29,658 bases of DNA, taken from contig JAZRMK010000011.1 of assembly GCA_045647525.1 (NCBI GenBank), positions 1 through 29,658 of the forward strand, written 5' to 3'. How positions within the stretch are numbered: the first letter of the stretch is position 1; each line of letters starts with the position of its first letter. Source of the stretch: UMGS172 sp045647525. GTDB taxonomy: Bacteria > Bacillota > Clostridia > Oscillospirales > Acutalibacteraceae. A model generated the notes under the pieces. That model searched no databases. It was not told the DNA's origin and saw only the letters and a program-made list of their open reading frames with translations. A program made the position numbers and the translations under genes. Positions 13,414 to 22,700 of this stretch are shown here, in pieces.

Positions 13414-14838
13414 ATGGGAGGATTTTTTGGCGTAGTCGGCAAGTTCGATGTTATGTCGGATACTTTTTTTGGAACCGACTACCATTCTCATTTGGGAACC
13501 CGCCGCGCAGGTATGGCGGCATATAACAAGACCGACGGATTACAGCGCAAGATACATAACATTCAAAACGCTCCGTTTAGAACTAAGTTTGATAAAATTT
13601 TTGACGAACTCAGCGGTACATCTGCAATAGGTTGTATAAGTGACTTTGAACCGCAACCGTTGCTTATCCGTTCAAGATTCGGTACCGTAGCAATATGCTT
13701 CATCGGAGCTATCAACAATTCCGAAGAATTGCTGAGCAACTATCTTGCTAACAAGGGTGCGCACTTTGACGCCATGACAGGCGGTGGAGTTAACTCGGTT
13801 GAACTGGTTGCCGCTATGATTTCTACGAAGGACAGTATTATTGAGGGCATTCAGTTTGTTCAGGAACAGATTGACGGTTCGGCTACCCTCATAATCTTGC
13901 AGGATGACGGATCGATAATTGCAGCCAGAGATAAATTAGGAAGGTTGCCTGTTCATATTGCCAAGCACGATGATGCACATTGTGTCAGTTTGGAATCGTT
14001 TGCTTATGAAAAGTTGGGTTACGAGAGAGTTCGCGAATTAGGCCCCGGTGAAATTGTCAAAATTACTGCCGAAGGCGTAGAACAACTGCACAAGCCCGGT
14101 TGCGATATGAAAATGTGTGCTTTTCTTTGGAGTTATTACGGATTCCCAAGCACCACTTACGAGGGTGTGACCGTTGAAACAATGCGTTACAGAAACGGAG
14201 CTGAAATTGCCGAGCGTGACGAAAAGACGGGCTATGCGAAGGGTGTTGACTATGTTTGCGGCGTGCCCGATTCCGGTACCCCCCACGCGATAGGATATGC
14301 TAACAAAAGCGGCATTCCGTTTGCCCGTGCGTTTATAAAATACACACCCACTTGGGCAAGAAGTTTTACACCAACACGACAGCAGGAACGCAACCGTGTT
14401 GCTAAAATGAAAATGACTCCTGTGCCTGAACTTATTAAAGACAAGAATCTTTTGTTTGTTGACGATTCAATAGTCAGAGGAACACAGATAAGAGAAACCA
14501 TTGATTTTCTTTATAAAAACGGAGCAAAAGAGGTACATATGAGATCGGCTTGTCCGCCTATTATGTACTCTTGCAAATATCTTAACTTCTCACGTGCTAC
14601 GAGCGATATGGAACTTATTGCGCGTCGTACAATCGTAAAACTTGAAGGTGAGGAAGGTCTTAAACACCTTGATGAATACAGTCAACCTGATAGCGAGAGA
14701 GCTAAGAACTTAAAGCGTGAACTCTGCAAAGAGTTCAAACTAAAAAGTCTTGATTTCCAGACATTAGACGGCGTTATCAAGGCTATTGGAATCGATGAAT
14801 GTAAACTATGCACTTATTGCTGGAACGGCAAGGAATAA
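13414..14838 (+). CDS. purF: Amidophosphoribosyltransferase-like protein lacking the glutaminase nucleophile
   Basis: 474 residues aligning in layout with PurF, which makes phosphoribosylamine from PRPP. The phosphoribosyltransferase half looks complete: GVPDSGTPHAIGYA (283-296), TPTWARSF, and the PRPP loop VDDSIVRGT (349-357). Cysteines that hold the Fe4S4 cluster in Bacillus PurF have likely counterparts (235, 387, 466, 469). The N-terminal glutaminase half is altered: it starts MGGFFGVVG where active PurF has Cys-Gly-x-Phe-Gly after propeptide removal, so the catalytic cysteine is replaced by Gly. The usual QHRGQ segment reads HLGTRRAG, and the NGN oxyanion motif reads GAINN. No upstream in-frame start would add a Cys before the stop. 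The enzyme may therefore use free ammonia or another protein's glutaminase. From memory, similar Cys-less forms occur in other Clostridia. Confidence 0.9.
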   Translation: MGGFFGVVGKFDVMSDTFFGTDYHSHLGTRRAGMAAYNKTDGLQRKIHNIQNAPFRTKFDKIFDELSGTSAIGCISDFEPQPLLIRSRFGTVAICFIGAINNSEELLSNYLANKGAHFDAMTGGGVNSVELVAAMISTKDSIIEGIQFVQEQIDGSATLIILQDDGSIIAARDKLGRLPVHIAKHDDAHCVSLESFAYEKLGYERVRELGPGEIVKITAEGVEQLHKPGCDMKMCAFLWSYYGFPSTTYEGVTVETMRYRNGAEIAERDEKTGYAKGVDYVCGVPDSGTPHAIGYANKSGIPFARAFIKYTPTWARSFTPTRQQERNRVAKMKMTPVPELIKDKNLLFVDDSIVRGTQIRETIDFLYKNGAKEVHMRSACPPIMYSCKYLNFSRATSDMELIARRTIVKLEGEEGLKHLDEYSQPDSERAKNLKRELCKEFKLKSLDFQTLDGVIKAIGIDECKLCTYCWNGKE

Positions 14839-14862
14839 ATTGCTTGAAAGGACGATAAAACA

Positions 14863-15903
14863 ATGAAAAATTCAAAATCAGAAAGTTATGCAGCAGCAGG
14901 TGTTGATATCACCGCCGGATATAAATCCGTAGAACTTATGAAGAAACATATCAACCGTACTAAGAACGAAGGTTGCCTTGACGATGTCGGTGGTTTCGGC
15001 GGTTGCTTCGGACTTGACCTTACAGGAATTACCGAACCCGTTTTGGTTAGCGGTACCGACGGCGTAGGTACAAAGATTAAATTAGCAATGTTACTTGACA
15101 AGCACGATACCATCGGTATCGACTGCGTTGCAATGTGTGCAAATGATATTATTTGCTGCGGTGCAAACCCGTTGTTCTTCCTTGATTATATCGCTTGTGG
15201 TAAGAACTACCCTGAAAAAATCGCCGAAATCGTAGGCGGTGTTGCAGAAGGTTGCGTTCAGGCGGGTTGTGCACTTATCGGCGGTGAAACCGCTGAGCAT
15301 CCTGGATTGATGCCTGAGGACGACTATGATCTCGCAGGTTACTGCACAGGTGTTGTTGATAAGTCCAAGATCTTGGATAAGAACACTGTAACTGACGGTG
15401 ATGTTGTTATTGCTCTTGCCTCTACCGGTGTTCACTCAAACGGTTTCTCACTCGTAAGAAAGGTGTTTGATATTGAAAATGCCGATTTAAAGGCTCCCGT
15501 TGCCGAACTCGGCGGCAAGTCTTTGGGCGAAACATTGCTTACACCCACTAAGATGTATGTAAAATCTATGTTGGCTCTTATGAAAGAAGTTAAGGTTAAG
15601 GCTGTTTCTCATATCACCGGCGGTGGCTTCTATGAGAACATTCCGAGAGCTTTGCCTGATGGAAAATCGGTTAAGGTCTTAAAGTCTTCACTTCGCATTC
15701 TTCCCATTTTTGAGTATATTGCAAAGGTCGGCAACATCCCTGAACGCGATATGTTCAACACCTTTAACATGGGCGTTGGTATGAGCGTTACCGTTGCAAA
15801 AGAGGATGCTCAAAAGGCTGTTGATATTCTTAATGCAAACGGCGAAACAGCTTACATAATCGGTGAGGTTGTAACCTCGGACGAAGGTGTAATTATATGC
15901 TAA
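14863..15903 (+). CDS. purM: Phosphoribosylformylglycinamidine cyclo-ligase (AIR synthetase)
   Basis: 346 residues. Typical PurM motifs are present: YAAAGVDITAGYKSVELMK at the start, the ATP-binding VSGTDGVGTKIKLA, ALIGGETAEHPGLMP, ASTGVHSNGFSLVRKV and the C-terminal VSHITGGGFYENIPR. It closes FGAM to AIR using ATP in the cytosol. AAAGGA lies 10 bases before the ATG. Its last codons overlap the start of purN by 7 bases (ATGCTAA), giving translational coupling. Confidence 0.97.
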   Translation: MKNSKSESYAAAGVDITAGYKSVELMKKHINRTKNEGCLDDVGGFGGCFGLDLTGITEPVLVSGTDGVGTKIKLAMLLDKHDTIGIDCVAMCANDIICCGANPLFFLDYIACGKNYPEKIAEIVGGVAEGCVQAGCALIGGETAEHPGLMPEDDYDLAGYCTGVVDKSKILDKNTVTDGDVVIALASTGVHSNGFSLVRKVFDIENADLKAPVAELGGKSLGETLLTPTKMYVKSMLALMKEVKVKAVSHITGGGFYENIPRALPDGKSVKVLKSSLRILPIFEYIAKVGNIPERDMFNTFNMGVGMSVTVAKEDAQKAVDILNANGETAYIIGEVVTSDEGVIIC

Positions 15904-16499
15904 AAAAAGCTAAAATAGCAGTGCTTGTTTCGGGTGGCGGCACCAACTTGCAGGCGCTTATCGACGCACAAGGGTCGGTGATAACCAGTGGCGAGATTTC
16001 GTTGGTGATTTCCAATAAAAAGGATGCATTCGCGTTGGAACGCGCCAAAAAAGCAGGAATCGCAACTGCCGTTATTGAAAAAAAGGGCAACCCAAATTTT
16101 GAGGACGACATTATAAATAAGCTTGATGCAGAGGAAATTGATGTTATCGTTCTGGCAGGCTTTATGTGTATCCTCAGTGAGAAGTTTACGAAGCATTTTG
16201 AAAACAGAATTCTTAATGTTCATCCGTCACTTATTCCGTCTTTTTGCGGCGAAGGATTTTATGGACTTCACGTGCATGAAGCGGCTTTGAAATACGGTGT
16301 TAAGGTTACGGGTGCAACAGTTCATTTCGTAAATGAAATTCCCGACGGTGGCAAGATAATTTTGCAAAAGGCTGTTGAAATTCAAGAAATGGATACACCC
16401 GAAGTCTTGCAAAAAAGAGTTATGGAGCAGGCTGAGTGGATTATACTCCCCAAGGCAACCGAAATGGTTTGCTCAGATATAATCAGTAAAAGAGGTTAA
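15897..16499 (+). CDS. purN: Phosphoribosylglycinamide formyltransferase (10-formyl-THF dependent)
   Basis: 200 residues. The glycine-rich VSGGGTNLQALI near the N-terminus binds substrate, and the catalytic trio Asn107, His109 and Asp150 (in LNVHPSLIPSF and PDGGKIILQ) matches E. coli Asn106, His108 and Asp144. The enzyme formylates GAR with 10-formyl-THF, so it depends on the product of fhs at the operon's end. The start overlaps purM by 7 bases. Confidence 0.96.
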   Translation: MLKKAKIAVLVSGGGTNLQALIDAQGSVITSGEISLVISNKKDAFALERAKKAGIATAVIEKKGNPNFEDDIINKLDAEEIDVIVLAGFMCILSEKFTKHFENRILNVHPSLIPSFCGEGFYGLHVHEAALKYGVKVTGATVHFVNEIPDGGKIILQKAVEIQEMDTPEVLQKRVMEQAEWIILPKATEMVCSDIISKRG

Positions 16500-16503
16500 G
16501 AAA

Positions 16504-17220
16504 ATGAAGATTTCAACTATAAAGGACGAATTGAATTCTTTAAGTTATCACGGCAGAGGAATTATTATCGGTAAGTCTGCCGATTCTAAAAAGGCTATCA
16601 CGGCGTACTTTATTATGGGCAGAAGCGAGAATAGTCGCAACCGTGTGTTTGTGGCAGAAGGTGACGCAATGCGTACCAAGGCTTTTGATGAGTCTAAGAT
16701 GACCGATCCGCATCTTATTATCTACTATCCCGTAAGAGTGCTCGGCAATAAAACAATAGTTACCAACGGCGACCAAACCGACACTATTTATGATCTTATG
16801 GACAAGCAGATGACCTTTGAACAGGCTCTCCGTACACGTGAGTTTGAGGATGACAAACCTAATTTCACACCTCGTATCTCGGGAATTATAAGAAGAGAAG
16901 AAGATGGTATGAACTTTGCGATGTCGATTCTTAAAAGTGCTGAGGGCGATGATTCTTCTTGCGAGAGATTTACCTATGCATATTCGAATCCTATTCCCGG
17001 CAAAGCAAAATTCATTCATACTTATAATTGCGACGGCAATCCGTTGCCTTCTTTTGAGGGCGAACCCAAAACGTTGGAACTGCCCGATATGAAGATTGAT
17101 GAATTGACCGATCTCATTTGGACTAATCTTAATGAAGACAACAAGGTTTCGTTGTTTGTAAGATACATTGATATTGCAACCGGTGAAACCGAAACAAGAA
17201 TTGTAAACAAGAATTGCTGA
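16504..17220 (+). CDS. purO: IMP cyclohydrolase, PurO type
   Basis: 238 residues with no resemblance to the MGS-like IMP cyclohydrolase domain of PurH. The features fit the archaeal-type family (IMP_cyclohyd, PurO): YHGRGIIIGKS near residues 14-24, YFIMGRSENSRNRVF (residues 36-50) and a later YYPVR segment. It would close FAICAR to IMP, the last step of purine synthesis. It starts four bases after purN and is followed at 13 bases by a stand-alone AICAR formyltransferase, so the two together replace bifunctional PurH. The neighbour supports the call strongly. The ribosome site AGAGG is modest, as expected for a coupled gene. Confidence 0.88.
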   Translation: MKISTIKDELNSLSYHGRGIIIGKSADSKKAITAYFIMGRSENSRNRVFVAEGDAMRTKAFDESKMTDPHLIIYYPVRVLGNKTIVTNGDQTDTIYDLMDKQMTFEQALRTREFEDDKPNFTPRISGIIRREEDGMNFAMSILKSAEGDDSSCERFTYAYSNPIPGKAKFIHTYNCDGNPLPSFEGEPKTLELPDMKIDELTDLIWTNLNEDNKVSLFVRYIDIATGETETRIVNKNC

Positions 17221-17233
17221 TAGGAGGATAAAA

Positions 17234-18418
17234 GTGAAAGAGTTTGAATTAAAATACGGTTGTAACCCCAATCAAAAACCGGCAAAAATCTTTATGCATG
17301 ACGGAAGCGATCTTCCTATCGAAATTTTAAACGGACGTCCCGGTTATATCAATTTCCTTGACGCGTTCAACTCATGGCAGCTTGTAAAGGAAATCAAGGA
17401 AAATTTAGGTTATCCTGCGGTTGCTTCATTTAAACACGTAAGTCCTACATCGGCTGCCATCGGTTTGCCTTTGAGTGACAAGTTGAAAAAGGCCTGCTTT
17501 GTAGACGATATCGAAGGACTTGATGATTCTCCTTTGGCTTGCGCTTATGCAAGAGCAAGAGGTACAGACCGTATGTGTTCATTCGGTGACTGGGTAGCGC
17601 TTTCCGATGTTTGTGACAAGACCACCGCTTTAATGATCAAGCGTGAGGTTTCTGACGGAATTATTGCTCCCGGATATACTGATGAGGCGCTTGAAATTTT
17701 GAAGGCAAAGAGAAAAGGAACATATAACATTGTTAAAATAGATGCTGATTTTGTTCCTGCCGAGGTAGAGCAAAAGCAGGTTTACGGCATTACATTTGAG
17801 CAGGGAAGAAACAATTTTAAAATTGATAAGGATTTGCTTACCAATATTGTTACTGAGAAAAGGGATATGCCCGAAAGTGCTGTGCGTGACCTCGTAATTG
17901 CACTTATTACATTGAAATATACTCAGTCCAACTCTGTTTGCTTTGCAGTTGACGGTCAGGCAATAGGTGTTGGCGCAGGTCAGCAGTCAAGAGTTCACTG
18001 CACACGTCTGGCAGGCGGCAAAGCTGACACCTGGTTCCTTCGTCAGCACGATAAAGTTCTTAACCTTCCTTTTAAGGATACTCTTGGACGTCCCGACCGT
18101 GATAATGTCATTGATGGTTATATCAACCAGAATGAAGAGGACGTTACAGCTGAGGGCAACTGGCAGAAATACTTTACAGTAAGACCCGAACCTTTCACCC
18201 GCGAAGAGCAGAGAGCATACTTAGATACAATCACAGGTGTTGCTTTGGGCTCTGATGCGTTCTTCCCGTTTGATGATAACATCGAACGAGCTAAGAAGAG
18301 TGGCGTTTCCTACATTGCAGAACCCGGCGGTTCTATTCGTGATGACGTTGTTATCGATTGCTGTAACAAGTACGGTATGACAATGGCGTTTACAGGAATG
18401 AGACTTTTCCACCACTAA
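17234..18418 (+). CDS. purH: Stand-alone AICAR formyltransferase (C-terminal PurH-type domain only)
   Basis: 394 residues with a GTG start preceded by AGGAGG. It begins LKYGCNPNQKPAKIF and continues GRPGYINFLDAFNSW, as in the formyltransferase half of PurH. FKHVSPTSAAIG carries the catalytic Lys-His pair. DRMCSFGDWVAL, SDGIIAPGYTDEAL, KYTQSNSVCFA and GQQSRVHCTRLAGGKAD are further family signatures. The N-terminal IMP cyclohydrolase domain of normal PurH (about 200 residues) is absent, and that step is assigned to the adjacent purO. The reaction uses 10-formyl-THF to turn AICAR (ZMP) into FAICAR, so ZMP, the substrate of this enzyme, is also the ligand family sensed by the operon's riboswitch. 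Confidence 0.93.
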   Translation: MKEFELKYGCNPNQKPAKIFMHDGSDLPIEILNGRPGYINFLDAFNSWQLVKEIKENLGYPAVASFKHVSPTSAAIGLPLSDKLKKACFVDDIEGLDDSPLACAYARARGTDRMCSFGDWVALSDVCDKTTALMIKREVSDGIIAPGYTDEALEILKAKRKGTYNIVKIDADFVPAEVEQKQVYGITFEQGRNNFKIDKDLLTNIVTEKRDMPESAVRDLVIALITLKYTQSNSVCFAVDGQAIGVGAGQQSRVHCTRLAGGKADTWFLRQHDKVLNLPFKDTLGRPDRDNVIDGYINQNEEDVTAEGNWQKYFTVRPEPFTREEQRAYLDTITGVALGSDAFFPFDDNIERAKKSGVSYIAEPGGSIRDDVVIDCCNKYGMTMAFTGMRLFHH

Positions 18419-18436
18419 TTATTAGGAGATTATATA

Positions 18437-19705
18437 ATGAAAGTTGCAGTAATCGGCAGTGGCGGAAGAGAACACGCCATTGTAAAGAAGCTCAAAGAGA
18501 GCAAAAACGTAACCGAACTGTTTGCAATCCCCGGAAACGGTGGTATTGCAGAGGATGCAGTTTGTGTTGACATCGGAATTAACGATGTAGAAAAAATCAT
18601 TGATTTTGTTAAATCTAATGGGATTGAATATGTCGTTGTAACGCCTGACAATCAGTTGGTTGACGGTATGGTTGACGAGCTGAATGCAGTTGGAGTTCCT
18701 TGCTTTGGCCCCGACAAAAAGGCCGCAATTATCGAAGGAAGCAAGGTCTTCTCAAAGGATTTGATGAAAAAATACGGTATTCCTACCGCATCCTATGAGG
18801 TCTTTAATGATCCCAAGGCTGCATTGGAATATGTAAAAACCGCACCGCTGCCAACCGTTATTAAAGCAGACGGATTGGCTCTCGGAAAGGGCGTTATTAT
18901 CGCAGAAACACGAGAAGATGCAGTTGCTGCCGTTAATTCCATTATGGAGGACAAGATTTTCGGTGCATCCGGCAATAACATTGTTATTGAAGAGTTTATG
19001 ACCGGCCCCGAAGCATCCGTTTTGGCATTTTGTGACGGAAAGACCTTAGTTCCGATGGTTTCTGCTATGGACCATAAGAGAGCAAAGGATTTTGACAAAG
19101 GCTTAAATACCGGTGGTATGGGAACGATTGCGCCCAATCCGTGCTATACCGAGGATGTTGCCAAGGTTTGTATGGATAAAATCTTTATGCCGACATTAAA
19201 GGCGATGGAAAAAGAGGGAAGACCATTTAAGGGGTGCTTGTTCTTCGGTCTTATGATCACACCTGATGGCCCGAAGGTAATTGAGTACAACTGCCGTTTC
19301 GGTGACCCTGAAACACAGGTTGTTTTACCCCTTTTGGATTCTGATCTGCTTGAAATTATGCTTTCCTGCACAAACGGTACATTGAAGGCAGAGGATGTAA
19401 AATTCAAAGATGCTGCGGCTTGTTGTGTGGTTTTGGCATCAAACGGATACCCCGAAAAATACGAGTCGGGCTTCCCGATTACAGTTAAAGAGTCGGTTGA
19501 CGGTTATCTTTATTATGCAGGTGCCAAGAAAAAGGACGGTGCAGTAATTACCGCAGGCGGTCGAGTTATGGGCGTTACAGCCGTTGCAGAGGATCTGACC
19601 AAAGCCATCAAAAAAGCTTACGGTGAAACTGAAAAGGTCCATTTTGATAATGTTTATAAGAGAAGCGATATCGGTGCGCGCGCACTTAAAGTTTTGGAAG
19701 GATAA
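18437..19705 (+). CDS. purD: Phosphoribosylamine--glycine ligase
   Basis: 422 residues. VIGSGGREHAIVKKL at the N-terminus and NTGGMGTIAPNPCY are diagnostic; the ATP-grasp part includes PTVIKADGLALGKGVII, EEFMTGPEASVLAF and the metal-site YNCRFGDPETQVVLPLL. It joins phosphoribosylamine from PurF to glycine. Phosphoribosylamine is short-lived, and the two enzymes are in the same operon. AGGAG precedes the ATG. Confidence 0.97.
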   Translation: MKVAVIGSGGREHAIVKKLKESKNVTELFAIPGNGGIAEDAVCVDIGINDVEKIIDFVKSNGIEYVVVTPDNQLVDGMVDELNAVGVPCFGPDKKAAIIEGSKVFSKDLMKKYGIPTASYEVFNDPKAALEYVKTAPLPTVIKADGLALGKGVIIAETREDAVAAVNSIMEDKIFGASGNNIVIEEFMTGPEASVLAFCDGKTLVPMVSAMDHKRAKDFDKGLNTGGMGTIAPNPCYTEDVAKVCMDKIFMPTLKAMEKEGRPFKGCLFFGLMITPDGPKVIEYNCRFGDPETQVVLPLLDSDLLEIMLSCTNGTLKAEDVKFKDAAACCVVLASNGYPEKYESGFPITVKESVDGYLYYAGAKKKDGAVITAGGRVMGVTAVAEDLTKAIKKAYGETEKVHFDNVYKRSDIGARALKVLEG

Positions 19706-19719
19706 AGAGGTGGGAGAAT

Positions 19720-22700
19720 ATGGTATATCGTATATTTGTTGAAAAGAAAGAGGGCCTTGCTCACGAGGCTATGGCTTTACTTAATGATTTACGTGACTTT
19801 TTAGGTGTAAAATCGCTTAAAGGTCTTCGTATAATCAACCGTTATGATGTTGAAAACATAACAAAGGAATTGTTTGAATATTCTTCGACAACTGTTTTCT
19901 CCGAGCCGCAGTTGGACGTGATTTCTGATGAAATCAAGACCGAGGGCTATAAAGTGTTTGCAGTCGAGGCTTTGCCCGGTCAGTTTGACCAGAGAGCCGA
20001 CTCTGCTTCACAGTGCATTCAGCTCATTTCTTGTCAGGACAGACCTACCGTAAAGTTTGCAAAGGTCTATCTTTTAGAAGGCAACGTGACTGATGAAGAA
20101 ATTGATAAAATAAAGAAGTATGTTATCAACCCCGTTGAGTCGAGAGAGGCTTCGATGGAGAAGTATGATACACTTCGCACTGAGTTCGATATTCCTGAAT
20201 CCGTTGCTACTTTGGACGGATTTATAAAAATGGAAGACAATGAGTTGGCAAAAACTGTAAAGCAGATGGGTCTTGCTATGGATCTTGACGATCTTCGTTT
20301 CTGCCGTGATTATTTCCGCTCAGAAAACCGTGACCCATCGGTCACTGAAATTCGTATGATTGACACATATTGGTCTGACCATTGTCGTCATACAACCTTC
20401 CTCACTACTATTGATAGTGTAAAGTTTGAGGACGAACTTTTACAGTCAGCTTATGATGAATACGTAGCAGCACGTAAAGAAATCGGCAGAACAAAGCCGA
20501 TAAACCTTATGGATATAGGCACTTTGGGTGCAAGATATTTGAAGAAGAAGGGTATGTTGCCCAAACTCGACGAGTCGGAAGAAATCAATGCATGTACTGT
20601 TAAGATGCAGATTGAGACCGAGGACGGCGTTGAGGATTGGTTGCTCTTATTCAAGAACGAGACCCATAACCATCCTACCGAAATTGAACCTTTTGGCGGT
20701 GCTGCCACCTGTATCGGCGGTGCTATCCGTGACCCGTTGTCCGGAAGAAGCTATGTTTATTCCGCAATGCGTGTTACCGGTGCGGCCGATCCTTTAAAAC
20801 CCCTTAGTGAAACAATGCCCGGTAAATTGCCGCAGAAGAAGATTGTTACTACTGCCGCTGCGGGTTATTCTTCCTACGGTAACCAGATTGGTCTTGCAAC
20901 GGGTCAGGTTGACGAAATTTATCACGATGGCTATGCTGCAAAACGTATGGAAATTGGTGCGGTTATTGCTGCTGCTCCTGCTGAGAACGTTCGACGCGAA
21001 GTTCCCGATCCTGACGATGTCGTTATACTGCTCGGCGGAAGAACAGGCCGTGACGGTTGCGGCGGTGCGACAGGCTCATCTAAATCACACACATTGAGTT
21101 CTATCGAAACTTGTGGTTCTGAGGTTCAAAAGGGTAACGCTCCCGAAGAAAGAAAGTTGCAGAGATTGTTCCGCAACGCTGAGGCATCACGTCTTATCAA
21201 ACGTTGTAACGACTTTGGCGCAGGCGGTGTTTCGGTTGCTATCGGTGAATTGGCAGACGGTCTTGCTATCGACCTTAATGCTGTTCCTAAGAAGTATAAC
21301 GGTCTTGACGGTACCGAAATCGCTATTTCCGAATCTCAGGAAAGAATGGCGGTTGTTGTAGAGCCTAAGGATGTTGCTCGTTTCTGTGAATTGGCAGAAA
21401 GCGAAAACTTGGAGGCTACCGTAGTTGCTGTTGTTACCGAACAACCCAGACTTACAATGAAATGGAATGGCAAGACTATTGTTGATTTGTCTCGTGAATT
21501 CCTTAATTCAAACGGTGCTGAAAAGCACATTGATATTACACCTAAGGCTCCTGAAAAGTTCGAGGCATCGATTCCTCAGAACTTTAAGGATGGAATGTTC
21601 GGCTTGGCGGCAGATCTTAACATCTGCTCAAAACGTGGACTTTCAGAGCGCTTTGACTCGACCATCGGTGCAGGCACTGTCACAATGCCTTTCGGCGGTA
21701 AGAATCAGTTGACTCCGTCGCAGGCAATGGTAAACAAAATCTCGGTAGAAGAAAAGCACACCGATAACTGCTCGTATATGGCTTGGGGTTATAACCCTGC
21801 TATTGCAGAAAAGTCACCCTTCCACAGTGCATACTTGGCAGTTGTTGAATCGGTTGCAAAGCTTATCGCAGCCGGTGCATCTTTTGAAGACGTTTACCTT
21901 ACCTTCCAGGAATATTTCGAAAAGCCTATGCAGGACGGCAAACGTTGGGGCAAACCTTTGGCAGCTTTGCTCGGTGCATTTAAGGCACAGAAAGAACTCG
22001 GAATCGCTGCTATCGGCGGCAAGGACTCTATGAGTGGTACCTTCGAAAAGCTTGACGTTCCTCCGACCCTTGTATCTTTTGCTGTTACTACCGGCAAGGT
22101 CGATGAGGTTATTACAGGCGAGTTTAAGGGTGCTGACCGAAAGGTTGTATTTGTTAAACCTGAAACCGACAAGTTCGGTCTTCCTGTAACTGCATCGTTG
22201 CTTAAAGTATTTAACGACGTTACTGCGTTGATGAGAAGCGGTAAGGTCTATGCTGCATGGACTCCTATTCGTGGCGGTATTGCCGAGGGCATTATGAAGA
22301 TGGCTTTCGGTAATGATATCGGCTTTGAGTTCGACGCAGGCATTTCTATGGATGAGATATTCAAATACAATTACGGTGCTTTCATTCTGGAAGTTGCCGA
22401 TGATGTAGAACTTGGCGCTATAATCGGTAAAACAACTGCTGAAAAGACTATTAAGTTTAATGGCGAAACGGTTGATCTGGCTGAACTTTGCAAGGTTTGG
22501 GAACAGAAATTAGAACCTGTTTACTCCTGCAATATCGACCAAAATCAGAAGGAACTTACAGCCTTCAATTATGAGGCAAAGAGTTATCCTGCTCCTGCTA
22601 TTAAGGTTGCAAAGCCCAAGGTTGTTATACCTGTATTCCCGGGTACAAACTGCGAGTTTGACACTGCAAAGGCTCTTCGCGACGCCGGTGCTGACCCTGA

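Noticed and set aside
16540..17271. 243-codon minus-strand frame opposite purO
   Set aside because: The plus strand has a recognised gene with correct spacing in the operon; the antisense product resembles nothing and has no promoter or ribosome site.
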